A stretch of DNA of 64,000 nt, from the NCBI GenBank assembly GCA_003258405.1, contig QKPN01000005.1, positions 1 through 64,000 on the forward strand, in the 5' to 3' direction. Source of the stretch: Rhodobacteraceae bacterium DSL-40 (lineage in GTDB: Bacteria > Pseudomonadota > Alphaproteobacteria > Rhodobacterales > Rhodobacteraceae). This document shows positions 51,700-60,110 of this stretch, in pieces; positions within the stretch are counted from its first letter, which is position 1, and every line of letters begins with the position of its first letter. The notes beneath the pieces are model-generated. The model saw only the letters and a program-made list of their open reading frames with translations. It ran no database searches and was not told where the DNA came from. The position numbers and the translations under genes are program-made.

Positions 51700-52367
51700 G
51701 TGGTGCGAACCTTTGCCTGATCGAGATGGGCGTGAAGGGCGGGGTCGTTGAAATCGGTGATGGCCACATGGGCGCCCGCTGCGAGCAGGGCGTCGGGATC
51801 GAGGCTCGAGGCAAGTCCAAAGACATGCGCACCCGAGGCCCGGCCGGCCGCAAGCCCGGCGAGCGAATCCTCGAAGACCACCGAAAACTCCGGAGTCAGC
51901 CCGAGCTTGACCATCGCCAGACGGTACGGGGCGGGGTTGGGCTTCGGCCAGGCGGCATCGCCGCCCGCGATCACCAGCGGGAAGCGCGGTGCGAGCCCGG
52001 TGGCGGCGAGCATCGCGACGGCGTTCTCGCGCGGGGCGTTCGTCACCACGGCCACCCGGATGCCCTCGGCCTCGGCCCGGTCAAGCAGCGTCTCGATCCC
52101 CGGCATGGGATCCACGCGCGCCGAAAGGCGCGCGCGGAACATCGCCTCCTTGCGGTCGCCGATCGCGGCATGCTCGGCTGCAAGCTCGGGCAGAAAATCC
52201 GGCAGGACGAGTTCGTTCGTCCGCCCGCTGATCTTGGTCTGGAAGGTCTCCCAGTCGAGCTCGATGCCGTATTCGCCAAGGAGCTCCTGAAACACCGCGA
52301 AGTGCAGCGGGTCGGAATGCACCAGCGTCCCGTCGAGATCGAAGAGGAGCGCCCCGACCCGCGTCAT
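51696..52367 (-). CDS. HAD-superfamily phosphatase
   Basis: A 223-residue HAD enzyme of the beta-phosphoglucomutase-like type. Motif I is LLFDLDGTLVHSDPLHF, a helical cap follows, motif II is VAVVTNAPRENA, motif III is WPKPNPAPY and motif IV is VVFEDSLAGL. Its start overlaps the previous stop (ATGA at 52364-52367) and its stop overlaps the next start (ATGA at 51696-51699). This tight coupling inside a one-carbon operon is unusual; a folate or vitamin-linked phosphate is possible but unproven. Confidence 0.88.
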   Translation of the reverse strand: MTRVGALLFDLDGTLVHSDPLHFAVFQELLGEYGIELDWETFQTKISGRTNELVLPDFLPELAAEHAAIGDRKEAMFRARLSARVDPMPGIETLLDRAEAEGIRVAVVTNAPRENAVAMLAATGLAPRFPLVIAGGDAAWPKPNPAPYRLAMVKLGLTPEFSVVFEDSLAGLAAGRASGAHVFGLASSLDPDALLAAGAHVAITDFNDPALHAHLDQAKVRTT

Positions 52368-53290
52368 GCGCGAACGCGCGCGCGCTCGGGTCTGAGCCGT
52401 CCGGCATAGTCCGCGGTGGCGCCGATGCCGCCGAGCGGAAAGAAATGCACCCGCTCGATCGGAAAGTCCGGATGCGCCGCCTTGTGCCGGGCAAGGGCCG
52501 CCAGCATCTCGGTCGGTTCGAAAGGCGTCATGAGGCGGGTGAGATCCGCCGCCCGGCGCTGGAGCACGCGCAGCGAAGGGCCGACGCCGCACGCCATTGC
52601 GAAGCGGATCATGGTCTGGAGCTTTGCAGGCCCCGCGATGCCGATATGGATCGGCAGCCCGACCCCACCCGCGCGCAACGCCTCGGCCCAGGCAATCACC
52701 GGCTCGGGCTCGAAGCAGAACTGGGTGACGATCGCCATTCGGGCATCCGTCCGCGCGCGAAACGCCGATTTCCAGCGCAGCGCGGCCATCACCGCCTGCG
52801 CACCGCCATCCGGGTCGATGTCGCGGCTGCCCTCCGGGTGCCCCGCGACGTGCAGGTCGGTGAAGCCGTATCTGTCGAAAAGCCCGGTCTCCAGCAGCTG
52901 CATGGAATCGCTGAAGGCCCCGCGCGGCTCGGTGATGCCGCCGGCAATCACCAGTGCCGAGCGCACGTCCGCCTCGGCATAGGCCGCAATCCGCGCCTCG
53001 AGCTCGGCCCGGTCACGAATGCCGCGGGCCGGGAAATGCGGCATGACCTCGAAGCCTTCCGCCCGCAGCCGCCGGGCGGTTGCCAGCATTTCGGAAAAAT
53101 CCACCCCGTCGATATGGGCGACATAAACGCGGGTGCCCGCGGGCAGGATCGCCCGGAAATCCTCGATCTTCGACGCAGTGCGCGGCATGACCTCGATCGA
53201 GAAGTCGTTCGTGAAGGCCGCGATGGCCGCCGCCTCGGTGTGGGTGGGGGCGAGGGCGGGCTTGCGCGAGAAGGAGAGTATCCTGGCCAT
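52364..53290 (-). CDS. Methylenetetrahydrofolate reductase-like protein
   Basis: A 308-residue TIM-barrel protein related to MetF but more divergent. Motifs include DFSIEVMPRTASKIEDFRAI at the position of the MetF FEFFPP block, VYVAHIDGVDFSEM, and MAIVTQFCFEPEPVIAWAEA matching the flavin-binding QFFF region of MetF. It is likely to reduce methylene-THF or to bind a related pterin in the same pathway as the methyltransferase. A canonical metF exists at 53826, so this is probably a second, dedicated enzyme for the operon. Confidence 0.82.
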   Translation of the reverse strand: MARILSFSRKPALAPTHTEAAAIAAFTNDFSIEVMPRTASKIEDFRAILPAGTRVYVAHIDGVDFSEMLATARRLRAEGFEVMPHFPARGIRDRAELEARIAAYAEADVRSALVIAGGITEPRGAFSDSMQLLETGLFDRYGFTDLHVAGHPEGSRDIDPDGGAQAVMAALRWKSAFRARTDARMAIVTQFCFEPEPVIAWAEALRAGGVGLPIHIGIAGPAKLQTMIRFAMACGVGPSLRVLQRRAADLTRLMTPFEPTEMLAALARHKAAHPDFPIERVHFFPLGGIGATADYAGRLRPERARVRA

Positions 53291-53308
53291 GATGTCCTTT
53301 CCCGGGGA

Positions 53309-53617
53309 TCAGATCGGGCGAGAAGCCCGGCCGCCATTTTCGACGAGCGCGGCGAGCACATCCTGAGGGAACGCCGAATCGAGCCGTGCGGCTTCGCTGG
53401 AAGCGACATCCCCCGCGTCACCTTCGACCTCCCTCGGCGTACCACGCCGCCATTCGGCCAGATAGGCATCGCTTTCCGTGAGCCCGGCCTTCATCGCGGC
53501 GCGGTCTATGGCCTGCACGAAGCGATCGGGCAGAGCCCGCTTCGCCGCCGCCCGCCCGCGCCCGACGATGACCTGGGCCGGAATGTCCCGCCAGTAGACG
53601 ATGGTGACCTCGGGCAT
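53309..53617 (-). CDS. 'Virulence factor' domain small protein
   Basis: A 102-residue protein, first gene of the one-carbon operon. The strand-turn start MPEVTIVYWRDIPAQVIVGR, the KRALPDRFVQAIDRAAMKAG helix and a DAYLAEWRRG block match the short domain annotated 'virulence factor' in alphaproteobacteria. The family name is historical and no virulence role is implied. It recurs with MTHFR-like and pterin-binding genes, suggesting a structural or cofactor role. The start at 53617 is used because the upstream extension is Arg-rich. Confidence 0.75.
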   Translation of the reverse strand: MPEVTIVYWRDIPAQVIVGRGRAAAKRALPDRFVQAIDRAAMKAGLTESDAYLAEWRRGTPREVEGDAGDVASSEAARLDSAFPQDVLAALVENGGRASRPI

Positions 53618-53710
53618 CGCGCGCCTCCCCGCCGGCAGAGCGAATCGCGCCGGCCTCTCCCGGATGGCCCGGCGCGGCCGCAACTGGCGGCGTCGGGCGC
53701 TTTCCAAAGC

Positions 53711-53746
53711 GGTTGCACGAGGCGTAACCCCTCGTCAATCGCAACC
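53711..53746 (+). promoter_or_regulatory. Nested inverted repeat upstream of metF
   Basis: Outer arms GGTTGC (53711-53716) and GCAACC (53741-53746) enclose inner arms ACGAGG (53717-53722) and CCTCGT (53730-53735), leaving a 7-nt loop and a 5-nt bulge. The layout could fold as RNA in the metF leader, or act as a DNA operator between divergent promoters. It does not match the SAM-II or SAM/SAH motifs that I know. Confidence 0.45.
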
Positions 53747-53825
53747 AAAGATAATCGTTGCCGGAAAACCGGTCCCGACGTATTCTCCGCGCGCTATTAT
53801 CATTGACGGTTCGGACCGGAGCACC

Positions 53826-54719
53826 ATGACCAACTCTGCACAGACTCTCCCGAGTCTTTCCTTCGAGTTTTTCCCCCCACATTCCCCCACGGCCAGCCTG
53901 CGCCTCTGGCGTTCGGTCGAGCGGCTCGCACCGCTTGCGCCGCAATTCGTCTCGGTGACCTATGGCGCGGGCGGAACGACGCGCGAGCGCACCAATGCCG
54001 CGATCCAGACCATTGTGGACCGCGCGCGGCTCAATGTCGCGGGCCATCTGACCTGCGTCGGTGCCAGCCGCGCCGAAACGCTTGCCGTGGCGCAGGGCTA
54101 TGCGAAGCTCGGGGTGCGGCGGATCGTGGCGCTCCGGGGCGATCCGCCCAAGGGCGAGACCCGCTTCACGCCCCATCCCGAGGGCTTCGCGTCCGCCGCC
54201 GAGCTTGTCGCGGCGCTGCGCGATCTCGGCGGATTCGAGATTTCCGTCGCCGCCTATCCGGAGGCGCATCCCGAGGCGGTGAGCCTTGCCGCAGATATCG
54301 ACAACCTGAAGCGCAAGATTGACGCCGGCGCGTCGAACGCGATCACGCAGTTCTTCTTCCACAACGCCGATTTCCTGCGTTTCCGCGATGCCTGCGCCAA
54401 GGCGGGCATCAGCGCGCCGATCTTCCCCGGTATCCTGCCGGTCGAGAACTTCGCGAAGATGCTGAATTTCGCCGGACGCTGCCAGGCAAGCGTGCCGGAG
54501 TGGATGCACAAGGCCTTCGAGCGCGCCGATACCGAGGAAGACGCCTATCTCCTCTCGGTCTCGCTTGCGGCGGAGCAGTGCACCGGTCTGATCGCCGAGG
54601 GCGTGGATCACCTGCATTTCTACACGCTGAACAACCCCGACCTCAGCTTCGACATCTGCCGCGCGCTCGGCTATGAGGCCGCGCCCTTCGTTGCGGCCGG
54701 GGGCGGTCTCAGCGCCTGA
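53826..54719 (+). CDS. metF: Methylenetetrahydrofolate reductase
   Basis: A 297-residue flavoenzyme that makes methyl-THF for methionine synthesis. Signatures are LSFEFFPPHSPTASLRLWRS near the start, FVSVTYGAGGTTRERTNAAI, RRIVALRGDPPKG, and AITQFFFHNADFLRFRDACA. The C-terminal part ends in VDHLHFYTLNNPDLSFDICR. It diverges from the one-carbon operon. Length equals the bacterial family. Confidence 0.96.
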   Translation: MTNSAQTLPSLSFEFFPPHSPTASLRLWRSVERLAPLAPQFVSVTYGAGGTTRERTNAAIQTIVDRARLNVAGHLTCVGASRAETLAVAQGYAKLGVRRIVALRGDPPKGETRFTPHPEGFASAAELVAALRDLGGFEISVAAYPEAHPEAVSLAADIDNLKRKIDAGASNAITQFFFHNADFLRFRDACAKAGISAPIFPGILPVENFAKMLNFAGRCQASVPEWMHKAFERADTEEDAYLLSVSLAAEQCTGLIAEGVDHLHFYTLNNPDLSFDICRALGYEAAPFVAAGGGLSA

Positions 54720-54779
54720 CCTGAAACGCAAACGGGCGGCGTCCCCTGGGGATCGCGCGCCCGCCGGATGCGATCATGA

Positions 54780-54810
54780 CGCGGCGCCGCGGGATACCCC
54801 GGGCGCCGCG
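54780..54810. terminator. Terminator between metF and the second MscS gene
   Basis: CGCGGCGCC at 54780-54788 pairs perfectly with GGCGCCGCG at 54802-54810 around a 13-nt centre. On the plus strand GTTTCGTTTC follows, a T-rich tail for metF. The convergent channel gene ends 9 bp beyond. Confidence 0.75.
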
Positions 54811-54818
54811 GTTTCGTT

Positions 54819-56315
54819 TCAGCTCCCCGAGGTATCGTCGTCGTCGCCGTGGCCATCGTCCCCGGCGGCATAGTCTTTCGCACCGGTCGGGCGGCCTGTC
54901 CCGGCGGCGGCCGGACCGAGGGGCAGGGCAGCCGGGGCCGCCGCGCCACCCGCGACATGCAAATGCATGTCGGTCTGCGGATAGGGGATGCTGATCCCTT
55001 CGGCGTCGAAGGCCTGCTTCACCTGCCGCGTCAGATCCCAGTAGACGGTCCAGTAATCGGCGCCCCGCACCCAGGGCCGGCAGATGAAATCGACCGAGCT
55101 TGCGCCAAGCGCATTCACCCGTATCGTCGGCGCCGGATCGGAGAGCACCATCGGATGCTCCGCCACCACGCGCTCCAGCACCGTCTGCGCCGCCTCGATC
55201 GAGTCGTCATAGCCGATGCCGAAGACCAGATCGACGCGCCGGGTCGGGCTCGCCGTCACGTTGGTGATGACATTGCCCCAGACCTTGGAGTTCGGCACCA
55301 CGATCACCTGATTGTCCGGCGTCGTGACCATGGTCGAGACGATGGAGACCGACTTCACCGTGCCCGCGACCCCGCCGATATCCACGTAGTCGCCCTCGTC
55401 GAACGGACGGTTGATCATGATCATCAGCCCCGCGGCGAGATTGCCGAGCGTGTCCTGCATCGCGAAGGCCATGATGAAGGAGGCGCCACCGATCAGGGCG
55501 AAGACCGGCGTGATGTCGATCCCGAGGCTCGAGAGCACGACCATGAGCCCGATCGCGATGGTGAGCCAGTAGATGATCATCACGATGAAGGCCTGAAGCA
55601 GCTTGGAGAGGTTGGGGATCCGCCCCACGCCCCGCCGCGCGATCCGCCGCACTGTGCCCGCCACGATCACCAGCGCCAGCAGCGCCCCGATGATGATCGC
55701 GCCCTGCACCACGAAATGCAGCCCGCCCTCCCGATCGATCGCCCAGTGCCAGGCCTCCAGCGCCAGCGTCTCGATCGTCGCGTTGCGCTTTTCCTCGATG
55801 ATGATGGCGCTGCGGTAGCTGCGGTAAGGCGCGATCGTCGCCGCATCGCCGCCCTTCTTCTCCCAGGCGTCGAGCACCGCGGCGTATTTCGTGAAGGCCG
55901 CGTTGCGGGTGTCTGTCAGGGGCTCGATCTGCGCGGCGGCATCCTCCCCCTTGTCGCCCATCGCCGCGATCTGCGCGTCGACCACCTGCTCGGTGTCGTG
56001 CTTGACAATGCCGAGCCATATATCGGCGAGCTTGGCGAGATCGTCCTGGGTAAGCGGCTGGAGCAGCAGGACGAAGGCCGCCTGATCGGTGTCGGGGCTG
56101 GTCAGGCCCGGGTTCAGGTCCGGCGCAGCCTCGGCCTCGGCCTCATCCGCCGGTGCCTCGCCCGCCTCGGGCTCCGCCGCCGGAGCCTCCGCGGAAGGTT
56201 GCGCCGCGTCGCCGCCATCTGCCGCCTGCGCCATGAGCCGCGGCGCTGCGGCAAGGCTCAGGAGACAGACCAGGGCGAGGACCATGAAATGCCGGAATGC
56301 GGCCTGGAGGGTCAT
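54819..56315 (-). CDS. MscS-family mechanosensitive channel with signal and acidic N-terminus
   Basis: A 498-residue protein. A signal or first helix (LALVCLLSLAAAPRLMAQA) precedes a Pro/Ala/Glu-rich acidic segment and a periplasmic helical region. The MscS core has membrane helices at about 205-285, TM3 signature GGASFIMAFAMQDTLGNLAA and MINRPFDEGDYVDIGG, then VVPNSKVWGNVITNVTASPT. The C-terminus ends in an Asp/Gly-rich tail. It is larger than the channel at 4120 because of the added N-terminal domain. It presumably handles osmotic stress. Confidence 0.9.
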   Translation of the reverse strand: MTLQAAFRHFMVLALVCLLSLAAAPRLMAQAADGGDAAQPSAEAPAAEPEAGEAPADEAEAEAAPDLNPGLTSPDTDQAAFVLLLQPLTQDDLAKLADIWLGIVKHDTEQVVDAQIAAMGDKGEDAAAQIEPLTDTRNAAFTKYAAVLDAWEKKGGDAATIAPYRSYRSAIIIEEKRNATIETLALEAWHWAIDREGGLHFVVQGAIIIGALLALVIVAGTVRRIARRGVGRIPNLSKLLQAFIVMIIYWLTIAIGLMVVLSSLGIDITPVFALIGGASFIMAFAMQDTLGNLAAGLMIMINRPFDEGDYVDIGGVAGTVKSVSIVSTMVTTPDNQVIVVPNSKVWGNVITNVTASPTRRVDLVFGIGYDDSIEAAQTVLERVVAEHPMVLSDPAPTIRVNALGASSVDFICRPWVRGADYWTVYWDLTRQVKQAFDAEGISIPYPQTDMHLHVAGGAAAPAALPLGPAAAGTGRPTGAKDYAAGDDGHGDDDDTSGS

Positions 56316-56376
56316 GTTTCTGTCTCTGTAGTTGAAATGCGTGGGCCTGAAAGGGTACCAAGACGGGCGCCGGGCT

Positions 56377-57573
56377 TCAACCCGTGGTCCGCTCCGCCAG
56401 CCGCGCCGCGGCCGCGCGCCCCGCCCAGCGGCCGGTCGCGAGACAGGCCGTCAGCAGGTAGCCCCCGGTCGGTGCGTCCCAGTCGAGCATCTCGCCGGCG
56501 CAGAAGACCCCGGGCAGCGCGTGGAGCATCAGCCCCGAATCGAGCGCCTCCCGGCAGACCCCGCCCGCCGAGGAAATCGCCTCGGCGATCGGATGGGGCC
56601 CGGTGAGCGGCAGCGGCAGGGCCTTCAGGGCCGCCGCCGTCGTCTCGGGCGCGGCAAGCGCCTCCGGGGCGCACTCCCGGAGCAGCGCGATCTTCACCGG
56701 CGGAAGCCCGAGTCGCCGCCGCAGGTGATTGGCAAGGCTGAGCCGCCCGCGCGGCCGGGCGACCCGCGCGGCCACCTCGGCTCCCGCAAGGTCTGGCAGC
56801 AGATCGAGCGAGAGCGTCGCGCCCCGGCCGAGCTCGCTTCCCAGTGCATAGATGCCGCCGCCCTCGACTCCGCGCGCCGTCACGACGAACTCGCCCCGCA
56901 CCCGCCGCCCGCCCGCGCTCAGCGCCACGGGCTTCACCGCCGCCCCGAAATGCTTCGCCATGTGCTCCGACCAGCGCGCGCCATGGCCCACGTTCGCGGC
57001 GCGGAAGGGGGCCAGCGCCACGCCCCGCGCGGCAAGCCATTCCGTCCAGGCTGCGTCCGAACCGAGCCGCGGCCAGGATGCACCGCCGAGGGCCAGAACC
57101 GTCACCTCGGCCCGGATGAGCCGTGGCCCTTCCGGCGTCTCGAAGCGGAAGGCCTCGCCCTCCCAGCCGGTCCAGCGCCAGCGCGTGCGCCAGTCCACGC
57201 CCGCCTCGGCGAGCTGCGCGAGCCAGGCCCGGAGCAGCGGCGAAGCCTTCATCGCCGCCGGGAAAACCCGGCCCGAGGTGCCGGTGAAACAGGCCGCTCC
57301 GAGCCCGTCGGCCCAGGCCCGCACCGCCTCCGGCCCGAAGTCGGCGAGCATCGGAGAAAGCCCGCCGCCCCCTTCCGGATAGGCCGCGCAAAACGCCTCC
57401 AGCGGCTCGTCCTTGGTGAGATTGAGCCCGGACTTCCCCGCCATCAGAAGCTTGCGCCCAAGCGAGGGCATCGCCTCCGCGATCAGCACGCGGCGGCCTG
57501 GCCCGGCGAGCATCCCGGCGGCCATCAGCCCGGCCGGGCCGCCGCCGATCACGAGGGCGGTTGGATCCTGCAT
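56377..57573 (-). CDS. FAD-dependent oxidoreductase (TIGR03862-type, HI0933-like)
   Basis: A 398-residue flavoprotein. The dinucleotide-binding start is LVIGGGPAGLMAAGMLAGPG, the second FAD segment RKLLMAGKSGLNLTKDEPLE matches the BaiN/HI0933 group, and the end block LPGVFCAGEMLDWDAPTGGY is diagnostic. The start MQDPTALVIGGG at 57573 is used because upstream sequence is Arg-rich. The reaction is unknown. It lies 61 bp upstream of the MscS gene on the same strand, so it may be co-transcribed with it. Confidence 0.88.
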   Translation of the reverse strand: MQDPTALVIGGGPAGLMAAGMLAGPGRRVLIAEAMPSLGRKLLMAGKSGLNLTKDEPLEAFCAAYPEGGGGLSPMLADFGPEAVRAWADGLGAACFTGTSGRVFPAAMKASPLLRAWLAQLAEAGVDWRTRWRWTGWEGEAFRFETPEGPRLIRAEVTVLALGGASWPRLGSDAAWTEWLAARGVALAPFRAANVGHGARWSEHMAKHFGAAVKPVALSAGGRRVRGEFVVTARGVEGGGIYALGSELGRGATLSLDLLPDLAGAEVAARVARPRGRLSLANHLRRRLGLPPVKIALLRECAPEALAAPETTAAALKALPLPLTGPHPIAEAISSAGGVCREALDSGLMLHALPGVFCAGEMLDWDAPTGGYLLTACLATGRWAGRAAAARLAERTTG

Positions 57574-57886
57574 GCCTCCGCTCCTGACGAAAACCCGGCC
57601 CGAACGCAAGCCTCGCGCCACCCGTGTTCGCGCCCCGTCGGGAACGAGGGGCAAAATGGCGCAGGCGGTCCTGGCGCGGCAGCGAGCCTGTGACACAAGG
57701 AAACAGGCCCGAGGCGCGCCCGCAGCTCCCTTCAGCGCCGAACGTCTCCGGGAGGGCCGGACAATCGGCGAGAGCGTCGCCGCCGCCCGCCGCGCCACAG
57801 ACACGGCGACGGTGCGTCTGGGAGCGGTAACAGGGGCCACCTTTCCTCCGAACTCCTCTTCAGGACAGGAGAGGACAAAGCAGCCC
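57574..57886. other. Intergenic stretch between divergent genes
   Basis: This 313-bp region separates the flavoprotein start from the small membrane protein start and should hold both promoters. I see no convincing frame in it; the long open frames are Arg/Ala/Pro-rich GC artefacts. A short inverted repeat (GCCCC/GGGGC near 57636-57653) is visible but not informative. Confidence 0.4.
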
Positions 57887-58198
57887 ATGCACATCCGCCC
57901 CGAACTGAAGCGCCTGATCCTCGGGCATATCCTCGCGATGGTAGCCTTCGTTGCCGCGCTGATGCTCTATTGCCTCGCGCTCGACATGCAGTCGGTGCAT
58001 CTCGCGGTGCTGGCGGTGCTCACGACCACCGGGCCGCTCGTCTCGCGCATCTTCGAGGGGCTGATCCGGCGGCGCCAGCGGGTGCTCGGCCTGCCCATGG
58101 ACTGTCTCGAGGCCGACGACGAGGTGCTCCTCGCGCGCACGCTGCCGCTGGCGCTTCCGGTCATCGGCACGCTCTTCGCATGGTTCGTGGTGCTCTGA
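57887..58198 (+). CDS. Small integral membrane protein of unknown function
   Basis: A 103-residue protein with a good ribosome site (AGGAGAGGAC) before the ATG. It has two or three hydrophobic stretches: LILGHILAMVAFVAALMLYC, then VHLAVLAVLTTTGPLVSRIF, a short cytoplasmic basic loop LIRRRQRV, and a last helix LALPVIGTLFAWFVVL. No family is recognised. It is monocistronic in appearance, followed by an intergenic region with repeats. Confidence 0.65.
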   Translation: MHIRPELKRLILGHILAMVAFVAALMLYCLALDMQSVHLAVLAVLTTTGPLVSRIFEGLIRRRQRVLGLPMDCLEADDEVLLARTLPLALPVIGTLFAWFVVL

Positions 58199-58210
58199 GC
58201 CGCGGCCGCG

Positions 58211-58264
58211 GCGTATGGCAAGTTGCCATATAGATTCCATACGCATTCCATATCGATTCCATAC
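58211..58264. repeat. Palindrome plus three 11-bp-phased direct repeats
   Basis: TATGGCAAGTTGCCATA at 58214-58230 is a perfect 17-bp palindrome. Directly after it the element ATTCCATA recurs at 58234, 58245 and 58256, exactly 11 bp apart, so copies lie on the same face of the helix. In addition GCGTATGG (58211-58218) is the reverse complement of CCATACGC (58237-58244). This looks like an operator array for a dimeric regulator that oligomerises. It lies 350 bp upstream of the ABC importer. Confidence 0.6.
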
Positions 58265-58616
58265 GGTCGTTTCCTGCTCCAACCGACCTGGTCCCGCCGC
58301 GGAGTCTCCGCCGAGGAGACCGCGCTCCAGGCCGGGCGAGGCGCCTTCAAGCGCCCCGCCCCCGGCTGCCGATGCGGCGTCCACCGCCTGCATGTTCGAA
58401 CGCAGGCACACGAAGGGCGTCCATATGCCCGACCCCGACGCATTTGAGCTCATGGGCTTCCGTTCGGTGGCCGAGCATGGTGCCATCTGGCGTGAAACCT
58501 CTGCGCGTGGGCGCGCTTGTCCGGGATTCTTCGCGGCGGGCCGAGACCGGGCAAGTCCCTTGACGCGCGGGACATCCCGACTAGGCTGACCCGGACATGC
58601 ATTCTGGAGAAAGCCT
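58265..58616. other. Intergenic stretch before the amino-acid ABC importer
   Basis: The only open frame of note (residues MFERRHTKGVHMPDPDAFEL in one phase) is short and ends without a family match; it may be chance or a remnant. A ribosome site (CTGGAGAAAGCCT) precedes the binding-protein start at 58617. No terminator or RNA gene is visible. Confidence 0.35.
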
Positions 58617-59378
58617 ATGAAGCGCATCCTGGCCAGCGTCGCCTCGATCCTCTGTCTGAGTGCCGCCGGTCCGGCGCTGGCTCTCAACATCTGCATCGAG
58701 GGGGCCTATCCCCCATTCTCCGAACTTGCCGACGACGGCACGCTCGTCGGCTTCGACGTGGATATCGCCAACGCGCTCTGCGACGAGATGAACGTCGAAT
58801 GCGAGATGGTGAAGGTCGACTGGGATGGCATCATCCCGGCGCTGCTCGAGAAGAAATGCGATGCGATCGTCGCCTCGATGTCGATCACCCCGGACCGGGC
58901 GCAGGTGATCTCCTTCACCGACAAATACTACAACACACCCGCGCGCCTCGTGGCCGCGAAGGGCACCGATCTCGTGGACAGCCCCGAGGGGCTCGCGGGC
59001 AAACGGCTTGGCGTGCAGCGGGGCACCGTGCACCAGCCTTTTGCCGAGGCGCACTATCCGGACGCCGATATCGTGCTCTACGGCTCGCAGGACGAGGCCA
59101 ATCTCGACCTGATTGCGGGGCGGCTCGATGCGGTGATGGCCGACAGCGTCGTCCTGTCGCTTGGATTCCTCGAGACGCCGCAGGGCGCTGACTATGCCTT
59201 CTTCGGCGAGCCGCATCTCGATCCGGCGATCCATGGCGAGGGGGTCGGCATCGGTGTGCGCAAGGAGGACAACGACCTGCGCGAGCAGCTCAACGGGGCC
59301 ATCGCAGCGATCCGCGAGAGCGGCGTCTACGATGACATCTCGGGGAAGTATTTCGACTTCGACATCTATGGAGAGTGA
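58617..59378 (+). CDS. Polar amino-acid ABC transporter substrate-binding protein
   Basis: A 253-residue periplasmic binding protein with signal peptide MKRILASVASILCLSAAGPA. The mature start LNICIEGAYPPFSELADDGT and GFDVDIANALCDEMNVECEM match the HisJ/ArgT/OccT family (SBP family 3); the ligand-binding arginine region SMSITPDRAQVISFTDKYY is intact. It should bind histidine, lysine, arginine or ornithine, or an opine. The permeases follow 42 bp downstream. Confidence 0.92.
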   Translation: MKRILASVASILCLSAAGPALALNICIEGAYPPFSELADDGTLVGFDVDIANALCDEMNVECEMVKVDWDGIIPALLEKKCDAIVASMSITPDRAQVISFTDKYYNTPARLVAAKGTDLVDSPEGLAGKRLGVQRGTVHQPFAEAHYPDADIVLYGSQDEANLDLIAGRLDAVMADSVVLSLGFLETPQGADYAFFGEPHLDPAIHGEGVGIGVRKEDNDLREQLNGAIAAIRESGVYDDISGKYFDFDIYGE

Positions 59379-59420
59379 TCCGGGCACGGTACCGGTAGCG
59401 CCTCAGGGACCGGAGGCGCG

Positions 59421-60110
59421 ATGGAGAACCTGATCCGCTATGTGCCCCTGCTCCTGAACGGGGTGCTGGTGACGGTGGCGCTGGCGCTGATCTCGCTCCT
59501 GTTCGCAACGCTCTTCGGCGCGCTCGGCGCGGCAGGGCGGATCAGCCGGCGGCCCCTCGCAAGCGGTGCGGTGCTGCTCTACACGACGCTGGTGCGCGGC
59601 ATCCCGGATCTGGTGCTGCTTCTTCTTGTCTATTTCGGCGGCCAGAGGCTGCTCAACAATCTCGCGAGCTTCCTCGGGCTCGGTCCGGTCTCGCTTTCGC
59701 CCTTCTGGGCCGGCGTCGTCGCGATCGCGTTCATCTATGGCGCCTATCTCACCGAGACCTTTCGCGGCGCCTACCAGACCATTCCGCACGGCCAGGTCGA
59801 AGCGGCGCAGGCGCTCGGCCTTCGGGGCTTTGCGCTGCACTGGAACGTCACCATCCCGCAGCTCATCCGCTTCGCGCTGCCGGGATATGCCAACGTCTGG
59901 CAGGTTCTGGTGAAATCGACCGCGGTCGTCTCGGTGATCGGGCTCGAGGATCTCGTCGGCATCGCCAACGAGGCGGGCAAGACCGCGCGCGAGCCCTTCA
60001 TCTTCTACATGGCGGTTCTGGCGGTCTATCTCTTCATCACCTGGATTTCGACAACGCTTTTCGAAGCAATGGAGCGCCGCTATGCGGTGCCGCTCGCCCA
60101 TGCGCGTTGA
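59421..60110 (+). CDS. Amino-acid ABC transporter permease (HisQ-like)
   Basis: A 229-residue inner-membrane permease with five or six helices. The EAA loop is EAAQALGLRGFALHWNVTIP at about 131-150. It closely fits HisQ/OccQ and pairs with the next gene, which starts inside it (60100). Confidence 0.9.
   Translation: MENLIRYVPLLLNGVLVTVALALISLLFATLFGALGAAGRISRRPLASGAVLLYTTLVRGIPDLVLLLLVYFGGQRLLNNLASFLGLGPVSLSPFWAGVVAIAFIYGAYLTETFRGAYQTIPHGQVEAAQALGLRGFALHWNVTIPQLIRFALPGYANVWQVLVKSTAVVSVIGLEDLVGIANEAGKTAREPFIFYMAVLAVYLFITWISTTLFEAMERRYAVPLAHAR

Noticed and set aside
53701-53825. SAM-II or SAM/SAH riboswitch before metF
   Set aside because: The nested repeat does not show the conserved cores of these classes as far as I can judge by eye.
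58372-58589. Short frames in the gap before the ABC importer
   Set aside because: One contains HMPDPDAFELMGF-type residues but no family match and no ribosome site; could be a remnant, not supported.
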